Of a stretch of 64,000 nt of DNA, positions 44,275 through 52,540 are shown piece by piece. The notes under the pieces were generated by a model, which saw only the letters and a program-made list of their open reading frames with translations, was not told the DNA's origin and did not search any database. The stretch's first letter is position 1; every line of letters begins with the position of its first letter. The position numbers were made by a program, and so were the translations under genes. Origin of the DNA: Gemmobacter aquatilis (lineage in GTDB: Bacteria > Pseudomonadota > Alphaproteobacteria > Rhodobacterales > Rhodobacteraceae); contig NZ_FOCE01000007.1 of assembly GCF_900110025.1 (NCBI RefSeq), forward strand, positions 62,001-126,000, given 5' to 3'.

Positions 44275-44784
44275 ATGGCGGCATATCCGACGAGTTTCGA
44301 CCGGGAAGACCTTCTGAAATGCGCGCGGGGCGAACTGTTCGGGCCGGGCAATGCGCAGCTTCCGGCGCCGCCCATGCTGATGATGGACCGCATCACCGAA
44401 ATCTCCGAAGATGGCGGCGAACATGGCAAGGGCCATGTGGTGGCGGAATTCGACATCACCCCCGACCTGTGGTTCTTCGACTGCCACTTCCCCGGCAACC
44501 CGATCATGCCGGGCTGCCTCGGCCTTGATGGCCTGTGGCAACTGACCGGCTTCAACCTCGGCTGGCGCGGCTGGCAGGGGCGCGGCTATGCGCTGGGCGT
44601 GGGCGAGGTCAAGCTGACCGGCATGGTGCGGCCTGACCGCAAGATGCTGCGCTATTTCGTCGATTTCACCAAGGCCGTGCAGACGCGCCGCCTGACGATG
44701 GGCGTGGCCGATGGCCGCGTCGAAGCCGATGGCGAGGTGATCTACCTCGTCAAGGACATGAAGGTCGCGCTCTCCGCGAACTGA
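44275..44784 (+). CDS. fabA: 3-hydroxydecanoyl-ACP dehydratase/isomerase
   Basis: Cytoplasmic bifunctional enzyme, 169 residues, that dehydrates 3-hydroxydecanoyl-ACP and isomerises trans-2 to cis-3 decenoyl-ACP, the branch point for unsaturated fatty acids. Catalytic His in [16 protein letters not shown] and Asp in GLDGLWQL are intact. ATG 44275 gives the family N-terminus [20 protein letters not shown]. First of fabA-fabB-fabI. Confidence 0.97.
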   Translation: MAAYPTSFDREDLLKCARGELFGPGNAQLPAPPMLMMDRITEISEDGGEHGKGHVVAEFDITPDLWFFDCHFPGNPIMPGCLGLDGLWQLTGFNLGWRGWQGRGYALGVGEVKLTGMVRPDRKMLRYFVDFTKAVQTRRLTMGVADGRVEADGEVIYLVKDMKVALSAN

Positions 44785-44806
44785 CCGGGAAAGAAGGAGC
44801 TAGCTC

Positions 44807-46036
44807 ATGCGTCGCGTCGTCATCACCGGGATCGGCATCGTCTCTCCCATCGGCAATACCGCAACCGAGGTGGAAGCCTCGCTGCGCACCGGCAAGTCGG
44901 GCATCGTCTTCGCCCCCAGCTATGCCGAGCATGGCTTCCGCAGCCAGGTCCACGGCATGCCGCAGATCACGCTGGAAGACCATATCGACAAGCGCGACCT
45001 GCGCTTCATGGGCCCCGGCGCCGCCTACAACTTCATCGCCATGCGTCAGGCGATCGAAGACAGCGGCCTTGCCGCCACCGATGTCTCGAACGAACGCACC
45101 GGCCTCGTGATGGGCTCGGGCGGGCCGTCCACCTCCAACTTCTTCCTTGCCCATCAGACGGTGATCGAAAAGGGCGCGCCCAAGCGCATGGGCCCCTTCA
45201 TGGTCACCCGCTGCATGTCCTCGACCAACTCGGCCTGCCTTGCCACGCCGTTCAAGATCAAGGGCGTGAACTACTCGATCACCTCCGCCTGCTCCACCTC
45301 GGCGCATTGCATCGGCAACGGCACCGAACTGATCCAGATGGGCAAGCAGGACATCGTGTTTGCTGGCGGCGGCGAGGAACTGGACTGGACGCTGTCTTGC
45401 CTGTTCGACGCGATGGGCGCCATGTCGTCGAAATACAACGACACCCCCACCACCGCCTCGCGCGCCTTCGATGCCACGCGTGACGGCTTCGTCATCGCCG
45501 GCGGCGGCGGTGTCGTGGTGCTGGAAGAACTGAACCACGCCCTCGCCCGTGGCGCCAAAATCTATGCCGAAGTCACCGGCTACGGCGCCACCTCCGACGG
45601 GCACGACATGGTCGCCCCCTCGGGCGAAGGCGGCGAACGCTCGATGCGGCTGGCGGTCGCCACCCTGCCCGAGGGCCGCAAGGTCAGCTACATCAACGCC
45701 CACGGCACCTCGACCCCGGCAGGCGACGTGATGGAGGTCAAGGGGATCCGCCGCGTGTTCGGCGAAGGCAATGTGCCGCCGATCTCCTCCACCAAATCGC
45801 TCACCGGCCACTCGCTCGGCGCCACCGGCGTGCATGAGGCGATCTATTCGCTGCTCATGCTGCAAGGCGGCTTCATCACCGCTTCCGCCAACGTGACGCA
45901 ACTCGACCCGGAACTGAAACCGGAAGAGATCGCCACCACCTACCGCGAGAATGTGGAGATGGATTCGGTCCTGTCCAACAGCTTCGGCTTCGGCGGCACC
46001 AATGCCACGCTGCTGATGAGCAAATACCACGGCTGA
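44807..46036 (+). CDS. fabB: 3-oxoacyl-ACP synthase I
   Basis: 409-residue condensing enzyme that elongates the cis-unsaturated intermediates made by FabA. Catalytic triad: Cys162 in [10 protein letters not shown], His299 in [11 protein letters not shown] and His335 in [18 protein letters not shown] lies 7 bases before ATG 44807. A 22-bp spacer after fabA. Its 3' spacer before fabI contains a 21-nt palindrome. Confidence 0.97.
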   Translation: MRRVVITGIGIVSPIGNTATEVEASLRTGKSGIVFAPSYAEHGFRSQVHGMPQITLEDHIDKRDLRFMGPGAAYNFIAMRQAIEDSGLAATDVSNERTGLVMGSGGPSTSNFFLAHQTVIEKGAPKRMGPFMVTRCMSSTNSACLATPFKIKGVNYSITSACSTSAHCIGNGTELIQMGKQDIVFAGGGEELDWTLSCLFDAMGAMSSKYNDTPTTASRAFDATRDGFVIAGGGGVVVLEELNHALARGAKIYAEVTGYGATSDGHDMVAPSGEGGERSMRLAVATLPEGRKVSYINAHGTSTPAGDVMEVKGIRRVFGEGNVPPISSTKSLTGHSLGATGVHEAIYSLLMLQGGFITASANVTQLDPELKPEEIATTYRENVEMDSVLSNSFGFGGTNATLLMSKYHG

Positions 46037-46045
46037 GCCGGGCAC

Positions 46046-46066
46046 CGATTTTTCGCAGAAAAATCG
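46046..46066 (+). repeat. 21-nt palindromic repeat, copy 1
   Basis: 9-bp arms CGATTTTTC and GAAAAATCG around a GCA loop, between fabB and fabI and ending 18 bp before the fabI start. It has the same design as the two copies at 59038 and 59098, with two T-A pairs replacing C-G pairs. May act as an RNA hairpin within the operon or a dispersed repeat. Confidence 0.75.
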
Positions 46067-46084
46067 CATTCAGGGAGAGGCCGC

Positions 46085-46873
46085 ATGGCTGAACTGATGA
46101 AGGGCAAACGCGGCCTCGTGATGGGCGTTGCCAACGAGCGGTCGATTGCCTGGGGCATCGCCAAGGCACTGGCGGATGAAGGCGCGGAACTGGCCTTCTC
46201 CTATCAGGGAGACGCGTTCGGCAAGCGTGTGCAACCGCTGGCGGCTTCGGTCGGCAGCGATTTCCTCGTCGATGTCGATGTGACCGACGATGCCAGCCTC
46301 GACGCCTGTTTCGGCGCGTTGAAGGATCGCTGGGGCACGATGGATTTCCTGATCCACGCCATCGCCTTTTCCGACAAGAACGAACTGACCGGCCGTTTCA
46401 TCAACACCAGCCGGGCGAATTTCAAACATTCGCTGGATATCTCCTGCTTCTCCTTCATCGACGTGTCGCGCCGCGCCGCCGAGATGATGCCGCAGGGTGG
46501 CAGCCTGATCACGCTGACCTTCCAGGGCTCCAACCGCGTCACGCCGAATTACAACGTGATGGGCGTGGCCAAGGCGGCGCTGGAAAGTGCGACACGCTAT
46601 CTGGCCAATGACCTCGGGCCGCAGGGCGTGCGGGTGAACGCCATTTCGCCCGGCCCGATGAAGACGCTGGCCGGGGCGGCCATTGGCGGCGCCCGCGCCA
46701 CCTATCGCCACACCGAAGCCAACGCCCCCCTGCGCTCCAACGCGACGCTGGAGGCGGTGGGCGGCACCGCCGTCTGGCTCTGCTCCGATTACGGCGCCTT
46801 CACCACGGGCGAGGTGGTGCGCGTCGATGGCGGCTTCCATGTGCTGGGGATGCCGCAGGCCGACAACCTCTGA
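46085..46873 (+). CDS. fabI: Enoyl-ACP reductase (NADH)
   Basis: 262-residue short-chain dehydrogenase-like enzyme for the last step of fatty-acid elongation. Divergent nucleotide motif GLVMGVANERSIAWGIA, catalytic Tyr-x6-Lys in PNYNVMGVAKAAL, and NAISPGPMKTLA. AGGGAGAGG precedes ATG 46085. Last gene of the fab operon, with a Rho-independent terminator 33 bp after the stop. The triclosan/isoniazid-type inhibitor pocket residues appear standard. Confidence 0.97.
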   Translation: MAELMKGKRGLVMGVANERSIAWGIAKALADEGAELAFSYQGDAFGKRVQPLAASVGSDFLVDVDVTDDASLDACFGALKDRWGTMDFLIHAIAFSDKNELTGRFINTSRANFKHSLDISCFSFIDVSRRAAEMMPQGGSLITLTFQGSNRVTPNYNVMGVAKAALESATRYLANDLGPQGVRVNAISPGPMKTLAGAAIGGARATYRHTEANAPLRSNATLEAVGGTAVWLCSDYGAFTTGEVVRVDGGFHVLGMPQADNL

Positions 46874-46906
46874 CCCCTGCCGCAAAACCGCTTCCACCAA
46901 AAGTTT

Positions 46907-46931
46907 AGGCCGCCCGAAGGGGCGGCCTTTT
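46907..46931 (+). terminator. Rho-independent terminator of the fab operon
   Basis: 9-bp stem AGGCCGCCC/GGGCGGCCT with a GAAG loop and four Ts. Confidence 0.9.
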
Positions 46932-47084
46932 GCATGGAACCATGGGTATAAAACAGGAAAAATCCCGCTCGGGTAAGGATTTACCAACGTTGACCCCTGC
47001 CCGCCCCCCGCACAGTCTGGCGGCACAGCGGCGCCCGCAGCCTGCGGCGCACCATCCCTTTCAGCCAGTTCCTTTGGAGGCCCC

Positions 47085-48170
47085 ATGCGCATCATCGACG
47101 AAACCGTCGCCAACGATCTCAGCGGCAACAGCAATATCTACACGCCGATCACCGATCTGACCTCGATCCCCGGCGCGCAGATCGGCGAAATCGACGTGAA
47201 TGGCAGCACCCAGGCCTATGCCCATGTCAGCCTGTCCAGTTTCACCGATTACGACACCTTCCGCACCGATCTGACGGCAGGCGAGAAATACCGGCTCGTC
47301 TTTACCCCCGATGATGAAAGCAAGTTCTACGCCAATGCCGTCGCCTGGGCGCAGGATGCGTCGGGCAGCGATTCAGAGCTGATCATGAACCTGATCGGCA
47401 GCGGCAGCACCTATATCAACGGCTCGCTCTATTCCGAGGTGTTTCAGGTTGCGGCCTCGGGCGCGCATTACTTCTCGTTCCAGCTCGGCGTGTCCAGTTC
47501 GGTGCTCCTCAATCCGGTCATCGCGCAACTGGGCTACACCCTGACGCTGGAACGGATCGGGCCGAAGCTGATCACCGGCACTGCCGATCCCGAACGGCTG
47601 GTGGGCAGCGACGGGTCCGACCGGATCACCGGGCTGGGTGGCAATGACACGCTGCTGGGTAACGACGGGCGCGATACGCTGGATGGCGGTGCTGGGTCCG
47701 ATGTGCAGGACGGCGGCAGCGGCAAGGATGTGCTGCTGGGCCTTGGCGGCAATGACCGGCTGCTGGGCGGCGACAGCGACGACCGGCTGGGCGGCGGCAA
47801 GGGTGCCGACACGCTGGACGGCGGCGCGGGCCATGACAGGCTGACCGGCGGCACCGGCGCCGACACCTTCCGCTTTGCCGATACGCCAACCGCAGCCAAT
47901 GCCGATGAGATCACCGATTTCAATCTCCGCGCCGATCACATCGCGCTGGCCCGGCAGGCCTTCACCGCCTTTGCCAGCACCGGCAACCTCGAATCTTCGG
48001 CCTTCGTGCAGGGCAGCGCCGCCCAGACCGCAGACCAGCACATCATCTACAACCGCGCCAACGGCCAGATCTTCTACGATGCCGATGGCGTGGGCGGCGC
48101 CGATCAGGTGCTGATCGCCACGGTCACGGCGGGCCTCAATCTGACCGCCGATGATTTCCTGATCTACTGA
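47085..48170 (+). CDS. RTX-type calcium-binding exported protein
   Basis: 361 residues. The N-terminal ~150 residues look like a PPC/fibronectin-like beta domain (GEIDVNGSTQAYAHVSLSS, DYDTFRTDLTAGEKYRLVF). Then come about five to six nonapeptide GGxGxDxLx repeats (GLGGNDTLLGNDGRDTLDGG to GGAGHDRLTGGTGADTF), and a C-terminal serralysin-like region ending LTADDFLIY. No N-terminal signal, so type I secretion by the C-terminus is expected; no HlyB/HlyD genes are in the window. No protease or enzyme domain is seen, so a surface or matrix role is likely. GGAGG 4-5 bases before ATG 47085. Strong terminator follows. Confidence 0.88.
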   Translation: MRIIDETVANDLSGNSNIYTPITDLTSIPGAQIGEIDVNGSTQAYAHVSLSSFTDYDTFRTDLTAGEKYRLVFTPDDESKFYANAVAWAQDASGSDSELIMNLIGSGSTYINGSLYSEVFQVAASGAHYFSFQLGVSSSVLLNPVIAQLGYTLTLERIGPKLITGTADPERLVGSDGSDRITGLGGNDTLLGNDGRDTLDGGAGSDVQDGGSGKDVLLGLGGNDRLLGGDSDDRLGGGKGADTLDGGAGHDRLTGGTGADTFRFADTPTAANADEITDFNLRADHIALARQAFTAFASTGNLESSAFVQGSAAQTADQHIIYNRANGQIFYDADGVGGADQVLIATVTAGLNLTADDFLIY

Positions 48171-48192
48171 GCGCCCCATCCCCCGCGCCCTG

Positions 48193-48222
48193 GCCGCCAT
48201 TCCCCGGAATGGCGGCTTTTTT
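48193..48222 (+). terminator. Rho-independent terminator of the RTX gene
   Basis: 11-bp stem GCCGCCATTCC/GGAATGGCGGC (inner pairs probably open to allow a loop) followed by T6. Confidence 0.92.
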
Positions 48223-48323
48223 GCGCGCGCCCGGCGGCAAAACGGGCCCATGATGCACAGACCGCCGCAAGCCATGGTTGGCCCTTGCACAGCGCCGCGT
48301 TCGACGATAGGTAATCCCCCGTT

Positions 48324-48397
48324 GCGGGCGTTGTGTAATGGTAAGACCCCTGCCTTCCAAGCAGGAGACGCGGGTTCGATTCCCGCCGCCCGCTCCA
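48324..48397 (+). tRNA. tRNA-Gly (anticodon TCC)
   Basis: Acceptor stem GCGGGCG/CGCCCGC, D-arm GTGTAATGGTAAGAC, anticodon stem CCTGC/GCAGG with loop CTTCCAA (anticodon TCC at 48356-48358), T-arm CGGGTTCGATTCCCG, discriminator T and an encoded CCA (48395-48397). Reads GGA/GGG glycine codons. No integrase or duplicated 3' end is seen nearby. Confidence 0.97.
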
Positions 48398-48482
48398 TCC
48401 TCCCTTACAGGTTCCCGGCCTCTCCGTTTCCCGGACAGGCGCGCCGCCGCAAGAGGCATCCCGCCCCCCTCCCCCCGCTTTC

Positions 48483-48498
48483 TCGGACCTTGGTCCGA
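48483..48498. promoter_or_regulatory. Dyad TCGGACC-TT-GGTCCGA
   Basis: Perfect 7-bp arms around a 2-bp centre, about 175 bp upstream of the first Asp-rich gene and in the spacer after the tRNA. The centre is too small for a good RNA hairpin, so a protein-binding site is more likely. Regulator unknown. Confidence 0.35.
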
Positions 48499-48672
48499 TG
48501 CAAATCCCCGCCCTTTGGCGCAAACAGGGAGAGAGAGGTCTGAGGCCCCGGCGCAAAGGTCCGGCGCGGATATGCCAGCGCAACAGGGCGTGAGACACAG
48601 GGGCATCCCCGCCAGCACGGCCGGGACAACCCTTCCCGCCAAGACGGTCGGGACCATCGAGGAGACACGGAT

Positions 48673-49323
48673 ATGACAGCCCACTTCCCGCGCCTTGCCC
48701 TTCTGCTCGGCACCGCCGCCATGCTCGCCGCAGCGCCGGTCAGCCTGCAATTCAACCCGGCCTCGGGCGCCTTTGCGCTGAAACCCGCCATGGCGCTGGC
48801 GCGCGGCGGCAATGATGACGGCCCCGGCCATGACGCCAACGACGACCGTGGCGGCGACCGGAACGACGACCGGAACGACGATGACAGCCACGATGACGGC
48901 GATGACGACAGCCATGACGACGACGGCACCGATGACCGGAACGACGACGACAGCAACGATGACGACAGCCACGACGGCACCGATGATGACAGCAATGATG
49001 ATCTGAACGACGACGACAGCAACGATGACGGCCCCGGCGATGACCTGAATGACGACGACAGCGACGATGGTCTTGCGGATGACAGCGACGATGACAGCGT
49101 GTCCACCGGCCCCACCAAGGGCAAATCGCTGATCGCACTGGCTGGCGCCCGCAAGGTGGCCAAGGTCGAAGTCTCGCGCCGCGGCATCGAAGTGACCTAT
49201 CGCAACGGCTCCAAGGAACAGATCGAAGGCCGTTGGTATGAACGCAAGGACAAGACCGGCCGCACCGTTGAACAGCGTCTGGCGACGCAGGCCGATATCG
49301 ACCGCCTCAACGCCCTGCGCTAA
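48673..49323 (+). CDS. Exported Asp-rich protein with one C-terminal module
   Basis: 216 residues, family not recognised. A signal-like N-terminus to about residue 43 (ending AMALA) is followed by about 90 residues dominated by Asp with Asn, Gly, Ser and His (DDRNDDDS- and DDSHDD-type units), which would be disordered and could bind calcium or other cations. A basic C-terminal segment of about 70 residues ends in the module IEVTYRNGSKEQIEGRWYER then KTGRTVEQRLATQADIDRL. The neighbouring gene encodes the same design with two modules. GAGGAG 8-12 bases before ATG 48673. Function unknown; an envelope or cation-buffering role is a guess. Confidence 0.8.
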   Translation: MTAHFPRLALLLGTAAMLAAAPVSLQFNPASGAFALKPAMALARGGNDDGPGHDANDDRGGDRNDDRNDDDSHDDGDDDSHDDDGTDDRNDDDSNDDDSHDGTDDDSNDDLNDDDSNDDGPGDDLNDDDSDDGLADDSDDDSVSTGPTKGKSLIALAGARKVAKVEVSRRGIEVTYRNGSKEQIEGRWYERKDKTGRTVEQRLATQADIDRLNALR

Positions 49324-49335
49324 GTCTGACACAGC

Positions 49336-49355
49336 GGGGGGCGGTTTCGCCCCCC
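49336..49355 (+). terminator. Hairpin between the two Asp-rich genes
   Basis: 8-bp stem GGGGGGCG/CGCCCCCC with loop GTTT, then TTCCCCTTT. A weak terminator or processing structure; the next gene starts 35 bp later. Confidence 0.5.
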
Positions 49356-49389
49356 TTCCCCTTTGACCCAAGGTTCGCAGACCCGCATC

Positions 49390-50061
49390 ATGCCCCGCCT
49401 CACCCCGCTCCTTCTGGCGCTTTTCGTCTGTGCCACCGGCCTGCCGCACCTGCTGGCGCCATGGGCTGTGGCGGGCCTCGCCGCCTATGCCAGCGATGAT
49501 GGCGGCGACGACCGGGGGGATGACCGGGGGGATGATCGCGGCGACGACCGGGGGGATGACGGTCAGGGCGATGATGGCAGCGACGATGACGGTCAGGATG
49601 ACGACGGTCAGGACGATGACGGTCAGGACGATGACGGTCAGGACGATGACGGCACCGGCAATTCCGGCACCGGCCTCAGCGGCACTGGCAAGTCGGCCAA
49701 AGCTCTGGGCGACACCGCGTTGCGCCGCCTCGGCCCGGCGGGCACAAGGCGCCTGTTGCTGGATGGCACGGTGGAGCGGGTCATCGGCCAGACCTATGAA
49801 CGGCTCGACGCCAAGGGCCGCGTGCTTGAACGCCGCACCGCCACCAGCTCCGATACCGCACGCCTGCGCACGATGAAGGGCGCATTGGCCATTGTCAGCC
49901 TGAGCCGCAGCCGCGCCGTGGTGATCGACAATGCCGGCTGGCGGGAAGAGCTGACCGGCACCCGCTATCAGCTTACCGATCCGCGCGGCAATCTGGTGGT
50001 GCGCCGCCGTGCCACCGCCGCCGATCTGAAACGCATCCAGCAGATCCTGCCCGGCGAATAG
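49390..50061 (+). CDS. Exported Asp-rich protein with two C-terminal modules
   Basis: 223 residues. Signal-like N-terminus MPRLTPLLLALFVCATGLPH to about residue 34 (ending AAYA), then GDDR-type repeats, DDGQD-type repeats encoded by 15-bp tandem units, and a short Gly/Ser/Thr linker. Two copies of the module follow: VERVIGQTYERLDAKGRVLE with RRTATSSDTARL, and REELTGTRYQLTDPRGNLVV with RRRATAADLKRI. Paralogue of the preceding gene. ATG 49390 begins the signal peptide; the ribosome site is weak. Convergent with the response-regulator gene, 4 bp apart. Confidence 0.78.
   Translation: MPRLTPLLLALFVCATGLPHLLAPWAVAGLAAYASDDGGDDRGDDRGDDRGDDRGDDGQGDDGSDDDGQDDDGQDDDGQDDDGQDDDGTGNSGTGLSGTGKSAKALGDTALRRLGPAGTRRLLLDGTVERVIGQTYERLDAKGRVLERRTATSSDTARLRTMKGALAIVSLSRSRAVVIDNAGWREELTGTRYQLTDPRGNLVVRRRATAADLKRIQQILPGE
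49495..49655 (+). repeat. Coding tandem repeats in the second Asp-rich gene
   Basis: First a 12-15 bp unit around GACGACCGGGGGGAT (about 49500-49560), then about five near-identical 15-bp units GACGATGACGGTCAG (about 49576-49650). The units preserve frame, so slippage would change length by whole repeats and vary the acidic stretch between strains. Confidence 0.85.
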
Positions 50062-50065
50062 CGGC

Positions 50066-50710
50066 TCAGCGCGTCAGATGTTCGCGCGCCAGCACCGCCG
50101 CCTCCACCCGGTTGCGCAGATGCAGCTTCTGCAGGATCGAGGTCATGTAATGCTTGACCGTTTTCTCCTGCAGATCCAGCGCCAGCCCGATTTCCTTGTT
50201 GCTCTTGCCCTCGGCGACATGGCGCAGGATTTCCTCTTCGCGCTTTGACAGATCATCCAGCGGGTTGGCCGGTTTCGCCTTGCCGCCCCGCATCGCCGCC
50301 AGCAGCCGCGCCGCAAGGGCGGGCGAGACATAGGTCTGCCCGCGCGCCAGATCCTTGACCACCGCCACCAGATCGCGCGCGCCGACACCTTTCAGGATAT
50401 AGCCCAGCGCCCCGGCCTTCAGCGCCTGCATCACCACATCGTCTTCCTCGGAAGCGGTCAGCATCGCCACCTTGGGCGGCGCGTCCCAAGCCATCACCGC
50501 ACGCAGCGCCGCCAGCCCGCCCCCCTCGGGCATCGAGATGTCCAGCAGCAGCAGATCGGGGCGCAGCCGTTCGGCCAGTTCCACCGCCGCTTTCGCATCC
50601 TGCGCCTGACCCACGACCGACAGCCCGGCATCCTCGTCCAGCGTGCGTGCCACGCCTTCGCGGTACAGCGGGTGGTCATCCGCAATCACGATCCTGATTT
50701 CTTCGCTCAT
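50066..50710 (-). CDS. NarL/FixJ-type response regulator
   Basis: 214-residue two-component regulator. The receiver domain has acidic pair DD at 11-12, phospho-acceptor Asp57 (LLLLDISMP), Thr85 and Lys107; the C-terminal LuxR helix-turn-helix reads LSKREEEILRHVAEGKSNKEI and GLALDLQEKTVKHYMTSILQKL. ATG 50710 has GAGGGG 5 bases upstream. It lies just downstream of the kinase gene (9 bp), forming one operon. Target genes unknown; the convergent Asp-rich genes are neighbours but not obviously controlled by it. Confidence 0.93.
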   Translation of the reverse strand: MSEEIRIVIADDHPLYREGVARTLDEDAGLSVVGQAQDAKAAVELAERLRPDLLLLDISMPEGGGLAALRAVMAWDAPPKVAMLTASEEDDVVMQALKAGALGYILKGVGARDLVAVVKDLARGQTYVSPALAARLLAAMRGGKAKPANPLDDLSKREEEILRHVAEGKSNKEIGLALDLQEKTVKHYMTSILQKLHLRNRVEAAVLAREHLTR

Positions 50711-50718
50711 CTCGCCCC

Positions 50719-52107
50719 TCATCCCTGCCCGACCGGCAGGATCATCCGCAATTCCGCCCCGCCCCCCGGGCGGTCGCCTGTCTCGAACGTGCCGCCCAGC
50801 GCTTCCACCCGGTCACGCAACCCGGCCAGCCCCAGCCCGCCATCCTCGTCCGGCAGTGCCGCCGCGCCAAAGCCCGGCCCGGCATCCTGCACCCGCAGCA
50901 CCAGCGCCCCGTCTTCCACCGCCAGCCGCACCGCCTGCCCCCGGCCCTCGCCATGGCGCCAGCCATTGCTCAGCCCCTCCTGCACAAAGCGGTAGAGGCA
51001 GGTCTTCTGCGCCGCATCCAGCGCCGGCAACCCCTCGGGCGCACAGTCCACCTCGACGGCACAGCCGCTGCGGGCGCGATGTGCCTCGGCCAGCCCCTGC
51101 ACGATCTCGCAGGGGTCGCGCGCCGCAATATCCGGCAGCGACACCCCGCGCGAGATCGAGCGGATTTCCCGCATCGCATCGCGCAGCGCACCCTCCACCT
51201 CGGTCAGCACACCCTGCCGCGCCGCGTCCAGCCCGTCGCGCAACCCGTCCAGCCGCAGCGCCGCATAGCCCAGCAACTGCGCCGGGCCGTCATGCAGATC
51301 GGCGCCCAACTGCCGCAACACCTGATCGTTCAGCGCCGCCGTGCGTGCCGCCGCGCCCTGCACCCGCAGCCGCAGGGCGCGGTTATGCTCCGACATCTCG
51401 GCCAGCGCGGTCAACTGCCGCGCCATGGCCGCGCGCTGCGCCCCGATCGTGGCCGACCCGCGCGCCACGATCCCCCACAGCGCCGCCCCGATCGCCGCCA
51501 TCACCAGCGCCACCGCCAACCAACTGCGCCGCTTGGCCGCCGTCAGATCGGCGGACAGCGTCGTGGCATTTTCATAGAACTCCACCACCGCGATCACCCG
51601 GCCCGACCACACCTCGCGGATCGGGCTGTAAATCTCCAGCAGCGGCAGGCCCATCGCCGCCTCGCGCGCGTTTTCCGCCGCGCCGGGCTGCACGAAATCC
51701 GCCGAAACCTCACCCGCCCAGGCGCGTTTCAGATCCACGCCCACCGGAAAGCGTTGCCCCAGCACGCTCTCGTCCGAAGCATCGACCACCAGCCCACCGG
51801 ATTTCCAGATCTTGTAAGACACCACCCGCGCGCCCAGCGCGGTCGAGGCGAACACCTCGTCCAGCGCCCGATGCGCCAGTGGCGACAGCTCGTCCGTGGC
51901 GGCCAGATCCTGGCTCAACGGAGAGATGAAGCTTTCCATATACAGCGCCGTGGCATTGGCCCAGTTGCGCACCACCGCCTCTTCGATGCGCGCCGCCACC
52001 CACTGGCCCACGATCAGCATCGCCGCCAGCATGACCACGCCGCCCGCCACAGCAAATTGCGTGGCAAGCGACCAATTCGACCATCTGTTCCAGAACCGGT
52101 GCATCAT
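50719..52107 (-). CDS. NarL-partner sensor histidine kinase
   Basis: 462-residue membrane kinase. Helix 1 about 15-37, a periplasmic sensor region of about 155 residues, helix 2 about 196-216, then a HisKA_3 dimerisation domain with phospho-His272 in LGADLHDGPAQLLGY and an HATPase domain (FVQEGLSNGWRHGEG, RVQDAGPGFG, GGLGLAGLRDRVEALGG). The periplasmic part contains FQP/ENA-type residues but no recognised ligand domain. Two tandem ATGs at the start. Paired with the response regulator downstream. Confidence 0.92.
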   Translation of the reverse strand: MMHRFWNRWSNWSLATQFAVAGGVVMLAAMLIVGQWVAARIEEAVVRNWANATALYMESFISPLSQDLAATDELSPLAHRALDEVFASTALGARVVSYKIWKSGGLVVDASDESVLGQRFPVGVDLKRAWAGEVSADFVQPGAAENAREAAMGLPLLEIYSPIREVWSGRVIAVVEFYENATTLSADLTAAKRRSWLAVALVMAAIGAALWGIVARGSATIGAQRAAMARQLTALAEMSEHNRALRLRVQGAAARTAALNDQVLRQLGADLHDGPAQLLGYAALRLDGLRDGLDAARQGVLTEVEGALRDAMREIRSISRGVSLPDIAARDPCEIVQGLAEAHRARSGCAVEVDCAPEGLPALDAAQKTCLYRFVQEGLSNGWRHGEGRGQAVRLAVEDGALVLRVQDAGPGFGAAALPDEDGGLGLAGLRDRVEALGGTFETGDRPGGGAELRMILPVGQG

Positions 52108-52165
52108 GCCCCGGTTCTATCCGCCCCGCCGCGCCCGGCAAACGGGCGAAAGTCTGATCGGGCGG

Positions 52166-52411
52166 TTATTTCAGCTTTTCTTCCAGCGCGGCAATCCGCG
52201 CCTCCAGCGCCGCGTTTTCCTCGCGTGCCTTCACCGCCATGGCGCGCACCGCGTCGAACTCCTCGCGCGTCACGAAATCTCGGTCGGCCATCCAGCGGTC
52301 GATGAAGCCTTTCATCGCCGTCTCGGCCTCGGTCTTGGCGCCCTGGGCCACGCCCATGGCATTGGTCATCAGTTGCGACATGTCGTCGAAGAATTTGTTG
52401 CGGGTCTGCAT
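52166..52411 (-). CDS. ubiK: UbiK family ubiquinone-biosynthesis accessory factor
   Basis: 81-residue BMFP-type protein: amphipathic N-terminal helix (NKFFDDMSQLMTNAMGVAQG) and C-terminal coiled coil (FDAVRAMAVKAREENAALEARIAALEEKLK). It helps assemble the soluble ubiquinone-synthesis complex and binds membranes. AGGAG lies 6 bases before ATG 52411. Divergent from lgt. Confidence 0.92.
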   Translation of the reverse strand: MQTRNKFFDDMSQLMTNAMGVAQGAKTEAETAMKGFIDRWMADRDFVTREEFDAVRAMAVKAREENAALEARIAALEEKLK

Positions 52412-52540
52412 GGGGATCTCCTGTGCTTGGCCTCTATATGCGGCGCCGCGCCCCCGCCTGCAAGTCCGCGCCCCCCTTTGTTCCCCGCCGGTTGACAATG
52501 CCGCAGCCCCGCCCGACAACACGCCAAGCCGGAGGCCCGC

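Noticed and set aside
43926..44555. Frames overlapping irr and fabA on both strands
   Set aside because: They are out of frame with the two well-supported genes and span the divergent promoter.
48324..48397. tRNA-Gly as an integration site for a mobile element
   Set aside because: No integrase gene and no repeated tRNA 3' end were seen on either side.
49495..49655. Regular repeats resembling a CRISPR array
   Set aside because: Units are 12-15 bp, directly adjacent, in frame and code for Asp-rich peptide; no spacers and no cas genes.
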